Shown: positions 39,800 to 51,484 of the stretch, one piece after another
Numbering within the stretch: the first letter of the stretch is position 1
Layout: each line of letters opens with the position of its first letter
Assembly: GCA_001899585.1 (NCBI GenBank)
Contig: MKWE01000052.1
Location: 23,918 to 78,224, forward strand
DNA from: Rhodospirillales bacterium 70-18
GTDB taxonomy: Bacteria; Pseudomonadota; Alphaproteobacteria; Acetobacterales; Acetobacteraceae
Direction of reading: 5' to 3'
Length of the DNA stretch: 54,307 nucleotides
Translations under genes and position numbers: made by a program
Notes under the pieces: model-generated
Database searches by the model: none
What the model was told of the DNA's origin: nothing
Seen by the model: the letters and a program-made list of their open reading frames with translations, nothing else

Positions 39800-40876
39800 A
39801 TGATCGCATCGAAGGCCGGCAGAGTCGCCTCGGCGGTCGCCGGCGCCGCGCTGCTGCTGTTGTCCCACCAGGCCGCCGCCGCCGGTTGCGCCAGCCCGCA
39901 ACAGATGGACGGCTTCAAGACCTGCGCCGATGTCGCCAAGGCGAAGCAGGAGGGCGCGGTGGTGATCTACACCACCGACCCGGAGCGCGGCACCGCCGAA
40001 CTGCTGGGCGCCTTCAACAAGATGTTCCCGGAGATCAAGACCAGCTTCGTGCGCCTGCAAGCCGGCGCGCTCTACGCCAAGCTGATGGCCGAGCGGCGCG
40101 CCAACTCCCATCTGGTCGACGCGATGCAGATCTCCGACCTCGGCTTCGTGCTCGATCTGCAGAAGCGCGGCGGCTACATGCACTACGTCTCGCCGGAGAT
40201 GGCCGCCTACAAGGATGGCTACAAAAGCTCGCCCGAGGGCTACTGGACCTGGGGCACCATCATCATGGCCGGCATCGCCTACAACCCCAAGACGGTCTCC
40301 GCCGCCGATGCGCCGAAGGACTGGAAGGACCTGCTCGACCCGAAATGGAAGGGCGAGATCAGCGTGAAGGTCTCCAATTCCGGCCTGCAGCATGTGGCGT
40401 GGTACGAGCTTCGCCGCCTGTATGGCCCGGAATACTGGACCAAGTTCGCCGAGCTGCAGCCCAAGGCGTACGACAGCTACGTACAGCAGTTCGACCGCAT
40501 GGTGAACGGCCAGGGCAAGGTGATCCACACCGCGCAGTATTCCGGCTACCTGGAGTTCAAGGCCAAGGGCGCCCCGGTCGAATTCGTCTATCCGCCCGAC
40601 GGCTTGCCGGCCGGCCCGGAGACCTGGGGCCTGATCGCCGAGGCGCCGCATCCCGCCGCAGCCCAGTTGTTCATGGACTGGCTGCTCGGCCTGCCCGGCC
40701 AGGTGGCGATCGGCAATGCCCTGCACCTGAACTCGCCGCGCGACGACGCACCGCCGCCTCCCGGCGGGGTGTCGGTCTCCAAGCTTAAGCTGATCTTCCC
40801 CTCCGACTGGGCCGACTTCATCAGCACCCGGCCGGCCTTCGCCAAGGAATGGGACAAGATGACCGGCCTGAAGTGA
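39800..40876 (+). CDS. ABC transporter extracellular substrate-binding protein (Fe(III)/AfuA-like family)
   Basis: A 358-residue periplasmic protein with a signal peptide of about 28 residues (A-A-L-L-L-L-S-H-Q-A-A-A-A). The mature part has V-V-I-Y-T-T-D-P-E-R-G-T near residue 55, T-W-G-T-I-I-M-A-G-I-A-Y-N-P-K, W-K-D-L-L-D-P-K-W-K-G-E-I and A-A-Q-L-F-M-D-W-L-L. These place it with the AfuA/FbpA/PotD-like superfamily. The paired tyrosines that hold iron in true ferric-binding proteins are not evident, so the cargo may be organic. It is the first gene of a three-gene importer. Confidence 0.85.
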   Translation: MIASKAGRVASAVAGAALLLLSHQAAAAGCASPQQMDGFKTCADVAKAKQEGAVVIYTTDPERGTAELLGAFNKMFPEIKTSFVRLQAGALYAKLMAERRANSHLVDAMQISDLGFVLDLQKRGGYMHYVSPEMAAYKDGYKSSPEGYWTWGTIIMAGIAYNPKTVSAADAPKDWKDLLDPKWKGEISVKVSNSGLQHVAWYELRRLYGPEYWTKFAELQPKAYDSYVQQFDRMVNGQGKVIHTAQYSGYLEFKAKGAPVEFVYPPDGLPAGPETWGLIAEAPHPAAAQLFMDWLLGLPGQVAIGNALHLNSPRDDAPPPPGGVSVSKLKLIFPSDWADFISTRPAFAKEWDKMTGLK

Positions 40877-40907
40877 AGAACCGCCGAACCTTGGGAGCCG
40901 CGCAAGG

Positions 40908-42572
40908 GTGAGGTACCTCATTACGCCACTGGTGCTGCTGACCTGCGGCAGCCTGGTGCTCTACCCAGTGGTCTTCCTGGTCTCGGAATCCTTCAATGTC
41001 GGCGAGCCTGGGGTGTTCCCGCCCCAGGCCGTCGGCTGGTCCAACTACCTCAACCTCTATGACGACTCGCGCATCCTGGCCAACACGGCACTGGTCGCCT
41101 GCCTTGCCACCGTCATGGCCGTGGTGTTCGGCTTCACCCTGGCCTGGATCCTGACCCGCACCGCCATCCCCGGCCGCGCCATGCTGGAGCGGCTGCTGGA
41201 ACTGCCGTACTACATGACGCCGCTGGTCGGGGCCATGGCCTGGGGCATCATCGCCGGGCCGAAGACCGGCATGGTCAACCAGGTGGTCACCTATTTCGGC
41301 GGCAGCGGCGACTTCATCGATGTCTACGGCCCCTACGGCATCGCCTGGGTGATGGCGCTGTTCGAGGGCACGGTGGCGTTCGTGATGATCTCGGCGGCCA
41401 TGAAGTCGATGGACCCGTCGCTGGAGGAAAGCTCGCGCGTGATGGGCGCGAGCAAGCTGCAAACCGCGCTGCGCATCACCCTGCCGATGGTGGCGCCGGG
41501 CGTGGTCAGCGCCACCATCTTCGTCTTCGCCGAGATGCTCGGCAGCTTCGCGGCCGCCTTCGTGCTCGGCATTCCCGGCCGGTTCTACGTGGTGACCACG
41601 GCGATCTGGCAGGCCACCCTCTCCTACCCGCCCGAGTATGGACGCGCCGCCGCCATGGGCCTGTCGCTGTTCCTGGTGATGCTGGTCATGCTCGGACTGT
41701 CGCGGCTGATCCTGCGCCGCGGCAGCTACGCCACCATCACCGGCAAGGCATTCCGCCCGCGCCCGCTGGAGGTGGGCGGACTGCGCTACCTCCTGGCCGG
41801 CGTGTGCTGGCTGTACGTGGTACTCTCGGTGCTGCTGCCGCTCGCCGCCCTGCTGCTGACCAGCTTCCAGAAATTCGCCACCGTCCTGCTGGCGCAGAGC
41901 AGCTTCACGCTCGACAACTACCGCAGCGCGCTGGACATGGGGGCGCTCGGCTCGGCGCTGGAGAACAGCCTGTTCCTCGGCTTCGTGGTCGCCAGCATCG
42001 CGGTGCCGCTGGTCAGCGTGCTGGTCTGGCTGATCTACCGCGGCAACATCCCCGGCGGCCGGCTGGTGGAATCCGTGGTGATGTTCCCCCAGGCCGTCCC
42101 CCGCCTGGTATTCGGCCTCGGCCTGCTCTGGGCGTGGCTGACCATGCCGATCCCGATCTACGGAACGCTGTGGCTGCTCGGCATCGCCTACCTCACCGTG
42201 TTCCTGCCGCTCGGCATGCGCACCATGGCCGGCGTGGTGCTGCAGGTGGATCGAGGGCTGGAGGAATGCGCCCGGGTCTGCGGCGCCTCCTGGGCGCACC
42301 AGATGCGCACCGTCACCCTGCCGCTGCTGCGCCCGGGCATGGTCGCCGCCTGGCTGCTGATCTTCATCGCCGGCGTGCGGGAGCTCGGGGTGTCGATCTT
42401 CCTGATGGGCCCGAACGCCAAGGTGGTGGCGCCGGCCATCGTCAACTCCTGGCTCAGCAGCAGCAGCGAGCTGTCGGCGGCGATGGCGCTGTTGCAGACC
42501 CTCGCCGTCTTCGCCGCCGTGGCGGTCCTGTTCATCGCCGTCCGCCGCGTCGCCGGCGAGGAGAAAGCCTGA
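40908..42572 (+). CDS. ABC transporter permease, two fused membrane domains (AfuB/FbpB type)
   Basis: A 554-residue permease in which two homologous domains are joined, as in the iron(III) family. Each half has its own coupling loop: L-E-E-S-S-R-V-M-G-A-S-K-L-Q-T near residue 175 and L-E-E-C-A-R-V-C-G-A-S-W-A-H-Q near 450. About 12 membrane helices are expected. The start is a GTG (40908), since no ATG lies before the first helix. Its stop shares bases with the ATPase start (TGATG). Confidence 0.88.
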   Translation: MRYLITPLVLLTCGSLVLYPVVFLVSESFNVGEPGVFPPQAVGWSNYLNLYDDSRILANTALVACLATVMAVVFGFTLAWILTRTAIPGRAMLERLLELPYYMTPLVGAMAWGIIAGPKTGMVNQVVTYFGGSGDFIDVYGPYGIAWVMALFEGTVAFVMISAAMKSMDPSLEESSRVMGASKLQTALRITLPMVAPGVVSATIFVFAEMLGSFAAAFVLGIPGRFYVVTTAIWQATLSYPPEYGRAAAMGLSLFLVMLVMLGLSRLILRRGSYATITGKAFRPRPLEVGGLRYLLAGVCWLYVVLSVLLPLAALLLTSFQKFATVLLAQSSFTLDNYRSALDMGALGSALENSLFLGFVVASIAVPLVSVLVWLIYRGNIPGGRLVESVVMFPQAVPRLVFGLGLLWAWLTMPIPIYGTLWLLGIAYLTVFLPLGMRTMAGVVLQVDRGLEECARVCGASWAHQMRTVTLPLLRPGMVAAWLLIFIAGVRELGVSIFLMGPNAKVVAPAIVNSWLSSSSELSAAMALLQTLAVFAAVAVLFIAVRRVAGEEKA

Positions 42573-43708
42573 TGCAAGCCGCCCCCACCCCCCCTCCGGT
42601 GATCGATGTCGATGGGCTGGAGGTGCGCTACGGCGAGGTGATGGCCGTCAAGGGCGTCAGCTTCAGCGTCGGCCATGGCGAGCTGGTCACCCTGCTCGGC
42701 CCCTCCGGCTGCGGCAAGACCACCACCCTGCGCGCCATCGCCGGCCTGGAGAAGCCCAGCGGCGGCAGCATCGCGCTCGGTGGCACGCCGGTTTACTCCG
42801 CCCCCCTGCGCCGCAACGTGCCCACCGAGAAGCGCGGCGTCTCGATGGTGTTCCAGTCCTACGCCATCTGGCCGCACATGAGCGTGTTCGAGAACGTCGC
42901 CTATGGTCTGCGCGTCCGCCGCCTGCCCAAGGCCGAGATCGCCCGCGAGGTGGCGCGCGCCCTGGCCCTGGTGCAGATGCAGGCCTACGCCGACCGCCCG
43001 GCCACCCGCCTGTCCGGCGGCCAGCAGCAGCGCGTGGCCGTCGCCCGCGCCATCGCCTTCTCGCCGGACGTGGTGCTGTTCGACGAGCCGCTCTCCAACC
43101 TGGACGCCAAGCTGCGCGCCGAGATGCGCGTCGAACTGCGCGAACTGCAACGCCAGCTCTCCTTCAGCGCCGTCTACGTCACCCACGACCAGGAGGAGGC
43201 GCTGGCGATCTCCGACCGTGTGATCGTCATGAACGGCGGGCGCATCGAGCAGATCGGCACCCCGCAGGACATCTACGACCGCCCGTGCAGCCGCTTCGTC
43301 GCCGATTTCGTGGGCTCGGCCAACCTGGTCGCCGGCCAGGTGCGCCCGGGCCCGGTCACCGACGGCACCGTGCTGTTCGTCACCGCCTCGGGGCTGGAGC
43401 TGCGCGTCACCGCCACTGCCCCGCCGACCGGCACGGAGAACACCGCGGCGCTGCGGGCCTCCTACATCAACCTCGCCCCCATCAACCTCGCCACGGGGAA
43501 CGCGCCGGCGGGGGCGCGCAACGTCGCGCAGGGCCGCATCCAGCGGCGCCTGTTCCACGGCGACTTCAACGAATACGTGGTCGCCTGGCCGCCCGGCCAG
43601 CTGATCGTCCGCCGCCCGCCGACCGAAGTCCTGGCCGAGGGCGAGGCGGTGGCGATCTGGTTCGACCCCGGCCATTGCGTCCTGCTGGGCGATCCGCCGC
43701 ATCCGTAG
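42572..43708 (+). CDS. ABC transporter ATPase with TOBE domain
   Basis: A 378-residue ATPase of the PotA/FbpC/AfuC class. Walker A is G-P-S-G-C-G-K-T-T, the Q-loop M-V-F-Q-S-Y-A-I-W-P-H-M-S-V, the signature L-S-G-G-Q-Q-Q-R-V-A-V-A-R, Walker B V-V-L-F-D-E-P-L-S-N-L-D-A-K, and the H-loop Y-V-T-H-D-Q-E-E-A. A TOBE-type beta domain follows from about residue 255. It completes the importer with the preceding permease and binding protein. Confidence 0.92.
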   Translation: MQAAPTPPPVIDVDGLEVRYGEVMAVKGVSFSVGHGELVTLLGPSGCGKTTTLRAIAGLEKPSGGSIALGGTPVYSAPLRRNVPTEKRGVSMVFQSYAIWPHMSVFENVAYGLRVRRLPKAEIAREVARALALVQMQAYADRPATRLSGGQQQRVAVARAIAFSPDVVLFDEPLSNLDAKLRAEMRVELRELQRQLSFSAVYVTHDQEEALAISDRVIVMNGGRIEQIGTPQDIYDRPCSRFVADFVGSANLVAGQVRPGPVTDGTVLFVTASGLELRVTATAPPTGTENTAALRASYINLAPINLATGNAPAGARNVAQGRIQRRLFHGDFNEYVVAWPPGQLIVRRPPTEVLAEGEAVAIWFDPGHCVLLGDPPHP

Positions 43709-43772
43709 GCGGTCGTTAAACTTCTGCCGTCAGACTGCGGATGGAATTTCCATCTTCAGGTGAGGGCGTGGC

Positions 43773-45482
43773 ATGAATTCGGGTTGGTTGTCGGGGTTTC
43801 GGCTGGGCAATTGGGGGCTGAGCCGCCGGCTGGGCATGCTGGTCGCGTTCACCACGCTGGTCTCGGTGCTGATCGGCGCGGGCGGCCTGGTGGTGCTGCG
43901 CCAGACCATGGACCGCGACCGCCTGATGGTGCCGCGCGCCGCCGTGGAGAATGTCGCCACCCTGGCCGGCGCGCTGGCCGCGCAGGTCAAAGCCGGCACG
44001 CTCACCAAGGACGCGGCGATGGCGCAATTGGCCGAATCGGTCATCGCCATGCGCTTCAACAACGGCAACGACTACGTCTCGCTCTACACCATGGACGGCG
44101 TCGCCCTGGCCACCCCCGACCGGAAGATGATCGGCACCAACCGGATGGACGTCGCGACCGGCGGCATCAAGATCATCCGCGTGGTGCACGATGCCCTGCT
44201 GAAGAACGACTGGACCACGCTCGATTACCGCTTCATGCGCCCGGGCGGCAAGGAACTGCTGTCCAAAACCGCCTACGCCGCCCGCTTCCGGCCCTGGGAC
44301 CTCATCATCATCAGCGGCGTCTACACCGACGATATCGACGCCGCCTTCCGTCCGGTCGCGCTCACGGTCGGGCTGGTCCTGCTCGGCGTCTGCGCGGTCA
44401 CCATGGCGCTGGCCATGCTGATCGGCCGCGGCATCACCCGCCCGCTGGCAGCCCTGCGGCAGAGCATGGCGGCGCTGGCCGAGGGCCGGCTGGACGTGGA
44501 GGTGCCGCATACCGGCCGGGGCGACGAGGTCGGCGTGATGGCCCGCGCCGTCCAGGTGTTCCGCGCCGCCGCCCAGGAGAATGCCGCCCTGCACACCCAG
44601 CAGCTCGCCCAGCGCGCCGCCGCCGAGGCGGAGAAGCGCGGCACCCTCACCCGCCTGGCCGACAGCTTCGAGGCGGAGATCGGCGCGGTGGTGAACGCCG
44701 TCGGCGCCGGCGCCGGCCGGGTGGAGGAAACCGCCGAAATCCTGGCCAAGGCCGTGGAGCGCCTCGGCATCGAGACCACCCGCGCCGCGGCCACCTCCGA
44801 GCAGGCATCGGCCAACGCCCAGATGGTGGCCGGCGCGGCCGAGGAGCTGGCCGCCTCCATCAGCAACGTCAACGACCAGGTGACCCAGTCCGCCGGCGTG
44901 GCGCGCGAGGCGACCGGCCTGGCCGCCGGGGCGGACCGCATCATCAAGGTGCTGGCCGCCGGCGCGCAGAAGATCGGCGACGTGGTGGCGCTGATCAACA
45001 GCATCGCCGGGCAGACCAACCTGCTGGCGCTGAACGCCACCATCGAGGCCGCCCGCGCCGGCGAGGCCGGCAAGGGCTTCGCGGTGGTCGCCTCGGAAGT
45101 GAAGCAACTGGCCAACCAGACCGCCAAGGCCACCGACGAGATCCGCGTCCAGATCGAGGCGATGCAGACCACCACCGACGAGGCGGTGGACGCGATCGGC
45201 AAGATCCTGGTGGTGATCCGCCGCAGCGACGACATCACCGGCTCGATCGCCAGCGTGGTCGAACAGCAGCACCAGGCGACGCAGGAGATCGCTCGCAACA
45301 TCCAGCAGGCGGCCGACGGCACCCGCAACCTCACCGGCTTCGTCGCCGGCATCCGCGAGGTGACGGTGGAGACCGACACGGCCAGCGGCCAGACCATGGG
45401 TGTGGCCCGCGCCCTGGTCACCCAGTCGCAGGCGCTGCATCAGGCGGTGGAGGGCTTCCTGTCGCGGGTGAAGGCCGCCTGA
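43773..45482 (+). CDS. Methyl-accepting chemotaxis protein with single Cache sensor domain
   Basis: A 569-residue chemoreceptor. A membrane helix (about residues 19-43) is followed by a periplasmic Cache-type domain to about 190 ([20 protein letters not shown]), a second helix (about 195-217), a HAMP domain ([10 protein letters not shown]) and the signalling domain. Its hairpin tip is [17 protein letters not shown]. There is no C-terminal CheR-binding pentapeptide. sCache_2 receptors often sense small organic acids. The 13-bp palindrome ATGGAATTTCCAT (43741-43753) lies 20 bp upstream. No che genes are nearby. Confidence 0.92.
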   Translation: MNSGWLSGFRLGNWGLSRRLGMLVAFTTLVSVLIGAGGLVVLRQTMDRDRLMVPRAAVENVATLAGALAAQVKAGTLTKDAAMAQLAESVIAMRFNNGNDYVSLYTMDGVALATPDRKMIGTNRMDVATGGIKIIRVVHDALLKNDWTTLDYRFMRPGGKELLSKTAYAARFRPWDLIIISGVYTDDIDAAFRPVALTVGLVLLGVCAVTMALAMLIGRGITRPLAALRQSMAALAEGRLDVEVPHTGRGDEVGVMARAVQVFRAAAQENAALHTQQLAQRAAAEAEKRGTLTRLADSFEAEIGAVVNAVGAGAGRVEETAEILAKAVERLGIETTRAAATSEQASANAQMVAGAAEELAASISNVNDQVTQSAGVAREATGLAAGADRIIKVLAAGAQKIGDVVALINSIAGQTNLLALNATIEAARAGEAGKGFAVVASEVKQLANQTAKATDEIRVQIEAMQTTTDEAVDAIGKILVVIRRSDDITGSIASVVEQQHQATQEIARNIQQAADGTRNLTGFVAGIREVTVETDTASGQTMGVARALVTQSQALHQAVEGFLSRVKAA

Positions 45483-45503
45483 TACGGAGCGGTTCGGGCA
45501 AGC

Positions 45504-45523
45504 GGCGGGGGCGGTCCCCCGCC
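45504..45523. terminator. Terminator-like hairpin between the chemoreceptor gene and kdsA
   Basis: GGCGGGGG and CCCCCGCC pair around a CGGT loop, 21 bp after the chemoreceptor stop, where the two genes converge. A second small pairing (GGCCG/CGGCC) lies at about 45534-45549. There is no T-run, so termination is not certain. Confidence 0.35.
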
Positions 45524-45552
45524 CTGCCCCCTCCGGCCGACCAATCGGCCGA

Positions 45553-48115
<2,563 letters not shown>

Positions 48116-48129
48116 CTAAACGGTGGTGA

Positions 48130-48163
48130 GCGCCGGGGGCGGCCCATTCGGCCGCGCCGGCGC
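48130..48163 (-). terminator. G+C-rich hairpin between secG and pyrG
   Basis: GCGCCGGGGGCGGCC (48130-48144) pairs, with small mismatches, with GGCCGCGCCGGCGC (48150-48163) around CATTC. It starts 8 bp after the secG stop. No T-run follows; it may be a weak terminator or a processing hairpin. Confidence 0.35.
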
Positions 48164-48171
48164 CCGGCGTG

Positions 48172-48579
48172 TCAGTTCGTGGGAACCTTCGGCGCGGTCG
48201 GCGCCGGGGCTGTGGCGCCCGGTGCTGTGGCGCCCGGTGCGGCAGGCCCCGAGGCCGGCGCGCCGGCACCCGTGGCGGGCGCGAGCGGCAGCGCCGGCAG
48301 CGTGCTGCTGCTGGCCGGGGGCGTGTCCAGCAGCGACCGGCCGGCGCCGGCGGTGCCGCGGTTCATCAGCGCCAGGGTGAGCGAGATGGCGAAAAAGATC
48401 GTGCCGAGGATCGCCGTGGTGCGGGTCAGCAGGTTGGCGGTGCCGCGCCCGGACATGAAGCCGCCCATGCCCTGCGACGAGCCGATGCCCAGCCCGCCGC
48501 CCTCGCTGCGCTGGATCAGCACAACGCCGATCAGCGCCAGGGTCACGAACAGGTGGACGATCAGGAGTACGGTGGTCAT
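48172..48579 (-). CDS. secG: Protein-export membrane protein SecG
   Basis: A 135-residue subunit of the SecYEG channel. Two membrane helices (about residues 2-23 and 54-76) flank the conserved loop V-V-L-I-Q-R-S-E-G-G-G-L-G-I-G-S-S-Q-G-M-G-G-F-M-S-G-R-G-T-A-N-L-L-T-R-T-T-A. A long Ala/Pro/Gly tail follows, common in alphaproteobacterial SecG. The ATG at 48579 has a GAGGA site 6 bp before it. Confidence 0.95.
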   Translation of the reverse strand: MTTVLLIVHLFVTLALIGVVLIQRSEGGGLGIGSSQGMGGFMSGRGTANLLTRTTAILGTIFFAISLTLALMNRGTAGAGRSLLDTPPASSSTLPALPLAPATGAGAPASGPAAPGATAPGATAPAPTAPKVPTN

Positions 48580-48665
48580 GGTGGTCCTCGGGGGCTCGGC
48601 GCGCCTTCTACAGCCCGCCGCCCATGATTGCAAAGGCCCTGGGATTGCAAAGGCCTGGGAGCGGC

Positions 48666-49412
48666 TCAGCGTGCCGCGCGGGCGATCGCCAGGAAGTCGG
48701 CCGCGTTCAGGCTGGCACCGCCCACCAGCGCGCCGCCGACCTCGGGCACCGCCAGCAATCCCGCGGCGTTATCCGGCTTCACCGAGCCGCCATAGAGAAT
48801 CCGCACCCGCGCGCCCGCCGGCCCCAGCAGGGCCGTGAGCGTGGCGCGGATGTGCGCGTGCATGGCTGCCACGTCCGCCTCGGTGGCCGTGCGCCCGGTG
48901 CCGATCGCCCAGACCGGCTCATAGGCCACCACGCCCGGCGCCGCGCCATCGGCGAAGCCGTCCGACAGGCTGCCGGCAAGCTGCCCACCCACCACCTGCT
49001 CGGCGGCGCCGGCCACCCTCTGCGCCTCGGTCTCGCCGACGCAGACGATCGGCGCCAGCCCGGCGGCCCGCGCCGCCAGCACCTTGGCCCGCACCGTCGC
49101 ATCGCTCTCGCCATGGTCGGAACGCCGCTCTGAATGGCCCAAAATGACCCAATTCGCCCCCGAATCGCGCAGCATAACGGCCGAAATATCGCCTGTATGG
49201 GCCCCGGATGCCTTCGCGTGGCAGTCCTGCCCCCCCACCGCGACGGCGGAGCCGACCAGGATATGCGCCACCGTGCCGATCATGGTCGCCGGCGGGCAGA
49301 CCAGCAGGTCGCAGCCCAGCCCATCGGCGCCACGCCGCAGCGGGCCGGCGATCGCCGCGGCCTGCTCGGTCAGCCCGTTCATCTTCCAGTTGCCGGCGAT
49401 CAGCTGGCGCAT
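48666..49412 (-). CDS. tpiA: Triose-phosphate isomerase
   Basis: Interconverts dihydroxyacetone phosphate and glyceraldehyde 3-phosphate. The 248-residue protein has G-N-W-K-M-N-G at the start (Asn8, Lys10), catalytic His93 in G-H-S-E-R-R, and catalytic Glu165 in [11 protein letters not shown]. The phosphate loop G-G-S-V is present near the end. The ATG at 49412 is backed by a GGAGGA site 5 bp upstream. It heads the tpiA-secG-pyrG-kdsA series. Confidence 0.97.
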   Translation of the reverse strand: MRQLIAGNWKMNGLTEQAAAIAGPLRRGADGLGCDLLVCPPATMIGTVAHILVGSAVAVGGQDCHAKASGAHTGDISAVMLRDSGANWVILGHSERRSDHGESDATVRAKVLAARAAGLAPIVCVGETEAQRVAGAAEQVVGGQLAGSLSDGFADGAAPGVVAYEPVWAIGTGRTATEADVAAMHAHIRATLTALLGPAGARVRILYGGSVKPDNAAGLLAVPEVGGALVGGASLNAADFLAIARAAR

Positions 49413-49443
49413 GACATTCCTCCGCAACGATGTCTGCTGCTCC

Positions 49444-49449
49444 TATAAT
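49444..49449 (+). promoter_or_regulatory. Consensus -10 box between tpiA and ppiD
   Basis: TATAAT lies in the 126-bp gap between the divergent tpiA and ppiD starts. The same bases read TATTAT on the minus strand, so they could serve either gene. No good -35 box stands at the proper distance on either strand. Confidence 0.4.
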
Positions 49450-49538
49450 ACGCCGTCCCCGCTGGCAAACGCCGGCCCCTGCCCCTATGGTGCGCCGCCG
49501 CGCCGGTTTGCGCCCTTTTTTCGCGTCTGGATGACCTG

Positions 49539-51449
49539 ATGATCTCCACCTTCCGCCACTTCCTCGGCACCTGGCCGGCTCGCGTGTTCTTCCTCCTCCT
49601 GGTCGGCGTGTTCGTCATCTGGGGCGTGGGCGACGTGATCCGCAACGCCGGCGTCGACACCTCGGTCGCCACCGTGGCCGGCCACAAGATCGAGCTGCCG
49701 GAGGCGTCTGAGGCCTATCGCCGCCAGCTTGCCCAGGTGACCCGCATGCTGGGCACCAGCATCGAGCCGACCCCCGAGATCCGCCGCAGCGTGGCCGCCC
49801 AGTCGCTGGAGGCGCTGATCACCCGCACCGCGGTCAGCGCCGCCGTCGCCGCCATGGGCGTGGTGGTGCCCGACGAGGCGCTGCGCCAGGCCACCTTCGG
49901 CATGGCCGCGTTCAAGGGGCCGGGCGGGGCGTTCGACAAGAACGTGTTCCTCTCCGTGCTGCGCAACAACGGCTACACCGAGCAGCATTTTCTCGATCTG
50001 CTGCGCATCGACATGGCGCAGCGCCAGCTGGTCAGCGCGCTGCGCGCCGGCACCGCCAGCCCGGACGTGCTGACCCGCCAGGTGTTCGCCTTCCAGCAGG
50101 AAAAGCGCGTGGCCGACGCGCTGAGCTTCCCCTTCGCCGCCGCCGCGGCCCCGCCGGCGCCGACCGACGCCGAGCTCACCCGCTGGTATGAGAACCACAA
50201 GGACCAGTACTCCACGCCCGAGCGCCGGCGCATCAAGGCCATCGTGCTGTCGCCCGAGACGGTGGCGCGCGACGTGCAGATCACCGAGGACGACCTCAAG
50301 GCCGCCTACGAGCAGCGCAAGGCCGATTTCATGCAGCCCGAGAAGCGCACCATCCAGGTCGTGCTGCTGCAGGACGAGGCCAAGGCCAAGGCGCTCGCCG
50401 AGGCGTGGCAGGCGGGCGCGGACTGGGCCAAGGTCGAGGCGCTGGCCAAGCAGGACGGCGGCGCCCCGGTGGAGCTGGACAATGCGGTCGAGACCGAGAT
50501 TCCCGCCCCCGAACTGGCCAAGGCCGCCTTCGGCGCGGCGGTGAACACGGTGCTGCCGCCGGTCAAAAGCGCGCTGGGCTGGCACGTGCTGAAGGTCACC
50601 GCCATCACCCCGGCCGCCGACAAGACGCTGGACCAGGTGCGCCCCGAATTGCGCGCCCAGGTGCTGGCCGACAAGGCGGCGGACATCATCTACGACCGGG
50701 CGAACAAGATCGACGACATGCTGAGCGCCGGCACCAGGCTGGACGCGCTGCCCGGCGACCTCGGGGTTGCCGCGGTCTCCGGCACGCTGGATGCCCAGGG
50801 CATGGCGGCCGACGGCAAGCCCGCCCCGATCCCCGGCGACGACCAGTTGCGCGCGGCGCTGATCCAGACCGCATTCAAGATGAAGCAGGGCGACCCCGCG
50901 CACCTGATCGAGGCGCCGCGCGAGGCCAATGCCGCGCAGTCCTTCTATGCGGTTGAGGTCGACGACATCCAGCCGCCCGCCCCGCGCCCCTTCGCCGAGG
51001 TGAAGCCGGCGGTGCAGGCGGACTGGACGCACGACGCCGTGCGCCACACCCAGGAGGAAGCCGCCGCGCGCGCGCTGACCGCCATCAAGCAGGGCCAGAC
51101 CGCCGCCGCCGCCGCCGCCATCGCCGGGGTGACGGTGCAGCGCCTGCCGCCGGTGGGCCGCGCGGCGCCGGCCGACGGCGTGCCGACCCAGTTGATCGAC
51201 CCGCTGTTCAGCCTCAAGCAGGGCGAGCCGACCATGGTGGAGACGCCGGACGGCTTCACCGTGGCCGTGCTGGCCGAAATCCAGCGTGCGGACCCCAATG
51301 CCGACCCGATCGGCTTCGGCCAGGTGCGCGACGCCCTGGGGCGCGCCATCGCCGACGACATCCAGGCGGCGGCGACGGTTGCCATGCGCGATCGCGGCGA
51401 CCCGCGCATCAACCGCGCCGTGGCCGACCGTATCGCCCAGGGCGAGTGA
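49539..51449 (+). CDS. Periplasmic folding chaperone PpiD-like (SurA N-domain / parvulin)
   Basis: A 636-residue membrane-anchored chaperone. The N-terminus M-I-S-T-F-R-H-F-L-G-T-W-P-A-R is followed by one helix (about residues 16-34). A SurA_N-like helical region then has V-A-G-H-K-I-E-L-P-E-A-S-E-A-Y-R-R-Q, and a PPIC-type parvulin domain lies at about 260-355 (R-T-I-Q-V-V-L-L-Q, A-F-G-A-A-V-N-T-V-L-P-P-V-K-S-A-L-G-W-H-V-L-K-V). It assists folding of exported proteins near the Sec channel. Its place before trpE is seen in many alphaproteobacteria. Confidence 0.9.
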   Translation: MISTFRHFLGTWPARVFFLLLVGVFVIWGVGDVIRNAGVDTSVATVAGHKIELPEASEAYRRQLAQVTRMLGTSIEPTPEIRRSVAAQSLEALITRTAVSAAVAAMGVVVPDEALRQATFGMAAFKGPGGAFDKNVFLSVLRNNGYTEQHFLDLLRIDMAQRQLVSALRAGTASPDVLTRQVFAFQQEKRVADALSFPFAAAAAPPAPTDAELTRWYENHKDQYSTPERRRIKAIVLSPETVARDVQITEDDLKAAYEQRKADFMQPEKRTIQVVLLQDEAKAKALAEAWQAGADWAKVEALAKQDGGAPVELDNAVETEIPAPELAKAAFGAAVNTVLPPVKSALGWHVLKVTAITPAADKTLDQVRPELRAQVLADKAADIIYDRANKIDDMLSAGTRLDALPGDLGVAAVSGTLDAQGMAADGKPAPIPGDDQLRAALIQTAFKMKQGDPAHLIEAPREANAAQSFYAVEVDDIQPPAPRPFAEVKPAVQADWTHDAVRHTQEEAAARALTAIKQGQTAAAAAAIAGVTVQRLPPVGRAAPADGVPTQLIDPLFSLKQGEPTMVETPDGFTVAVLAEIQRADPNADPIGFGQVRDALGRAIADDIQAAATVAMRDRGDPRINRAVADRIAQGE

Positions 51450-51484
51450 GTCCCACCCAGAGTGACCAGACGCGAGCGCATAGC

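Noticed and set aside
39800-43708. Confident annotation as a ferric iron importer
   Set aside because: The fused permease and ATPase fit that family, but the iron-binding tyrosine pair is not evident in the binding protein and no iron-box is seen, so the cargo is left open.
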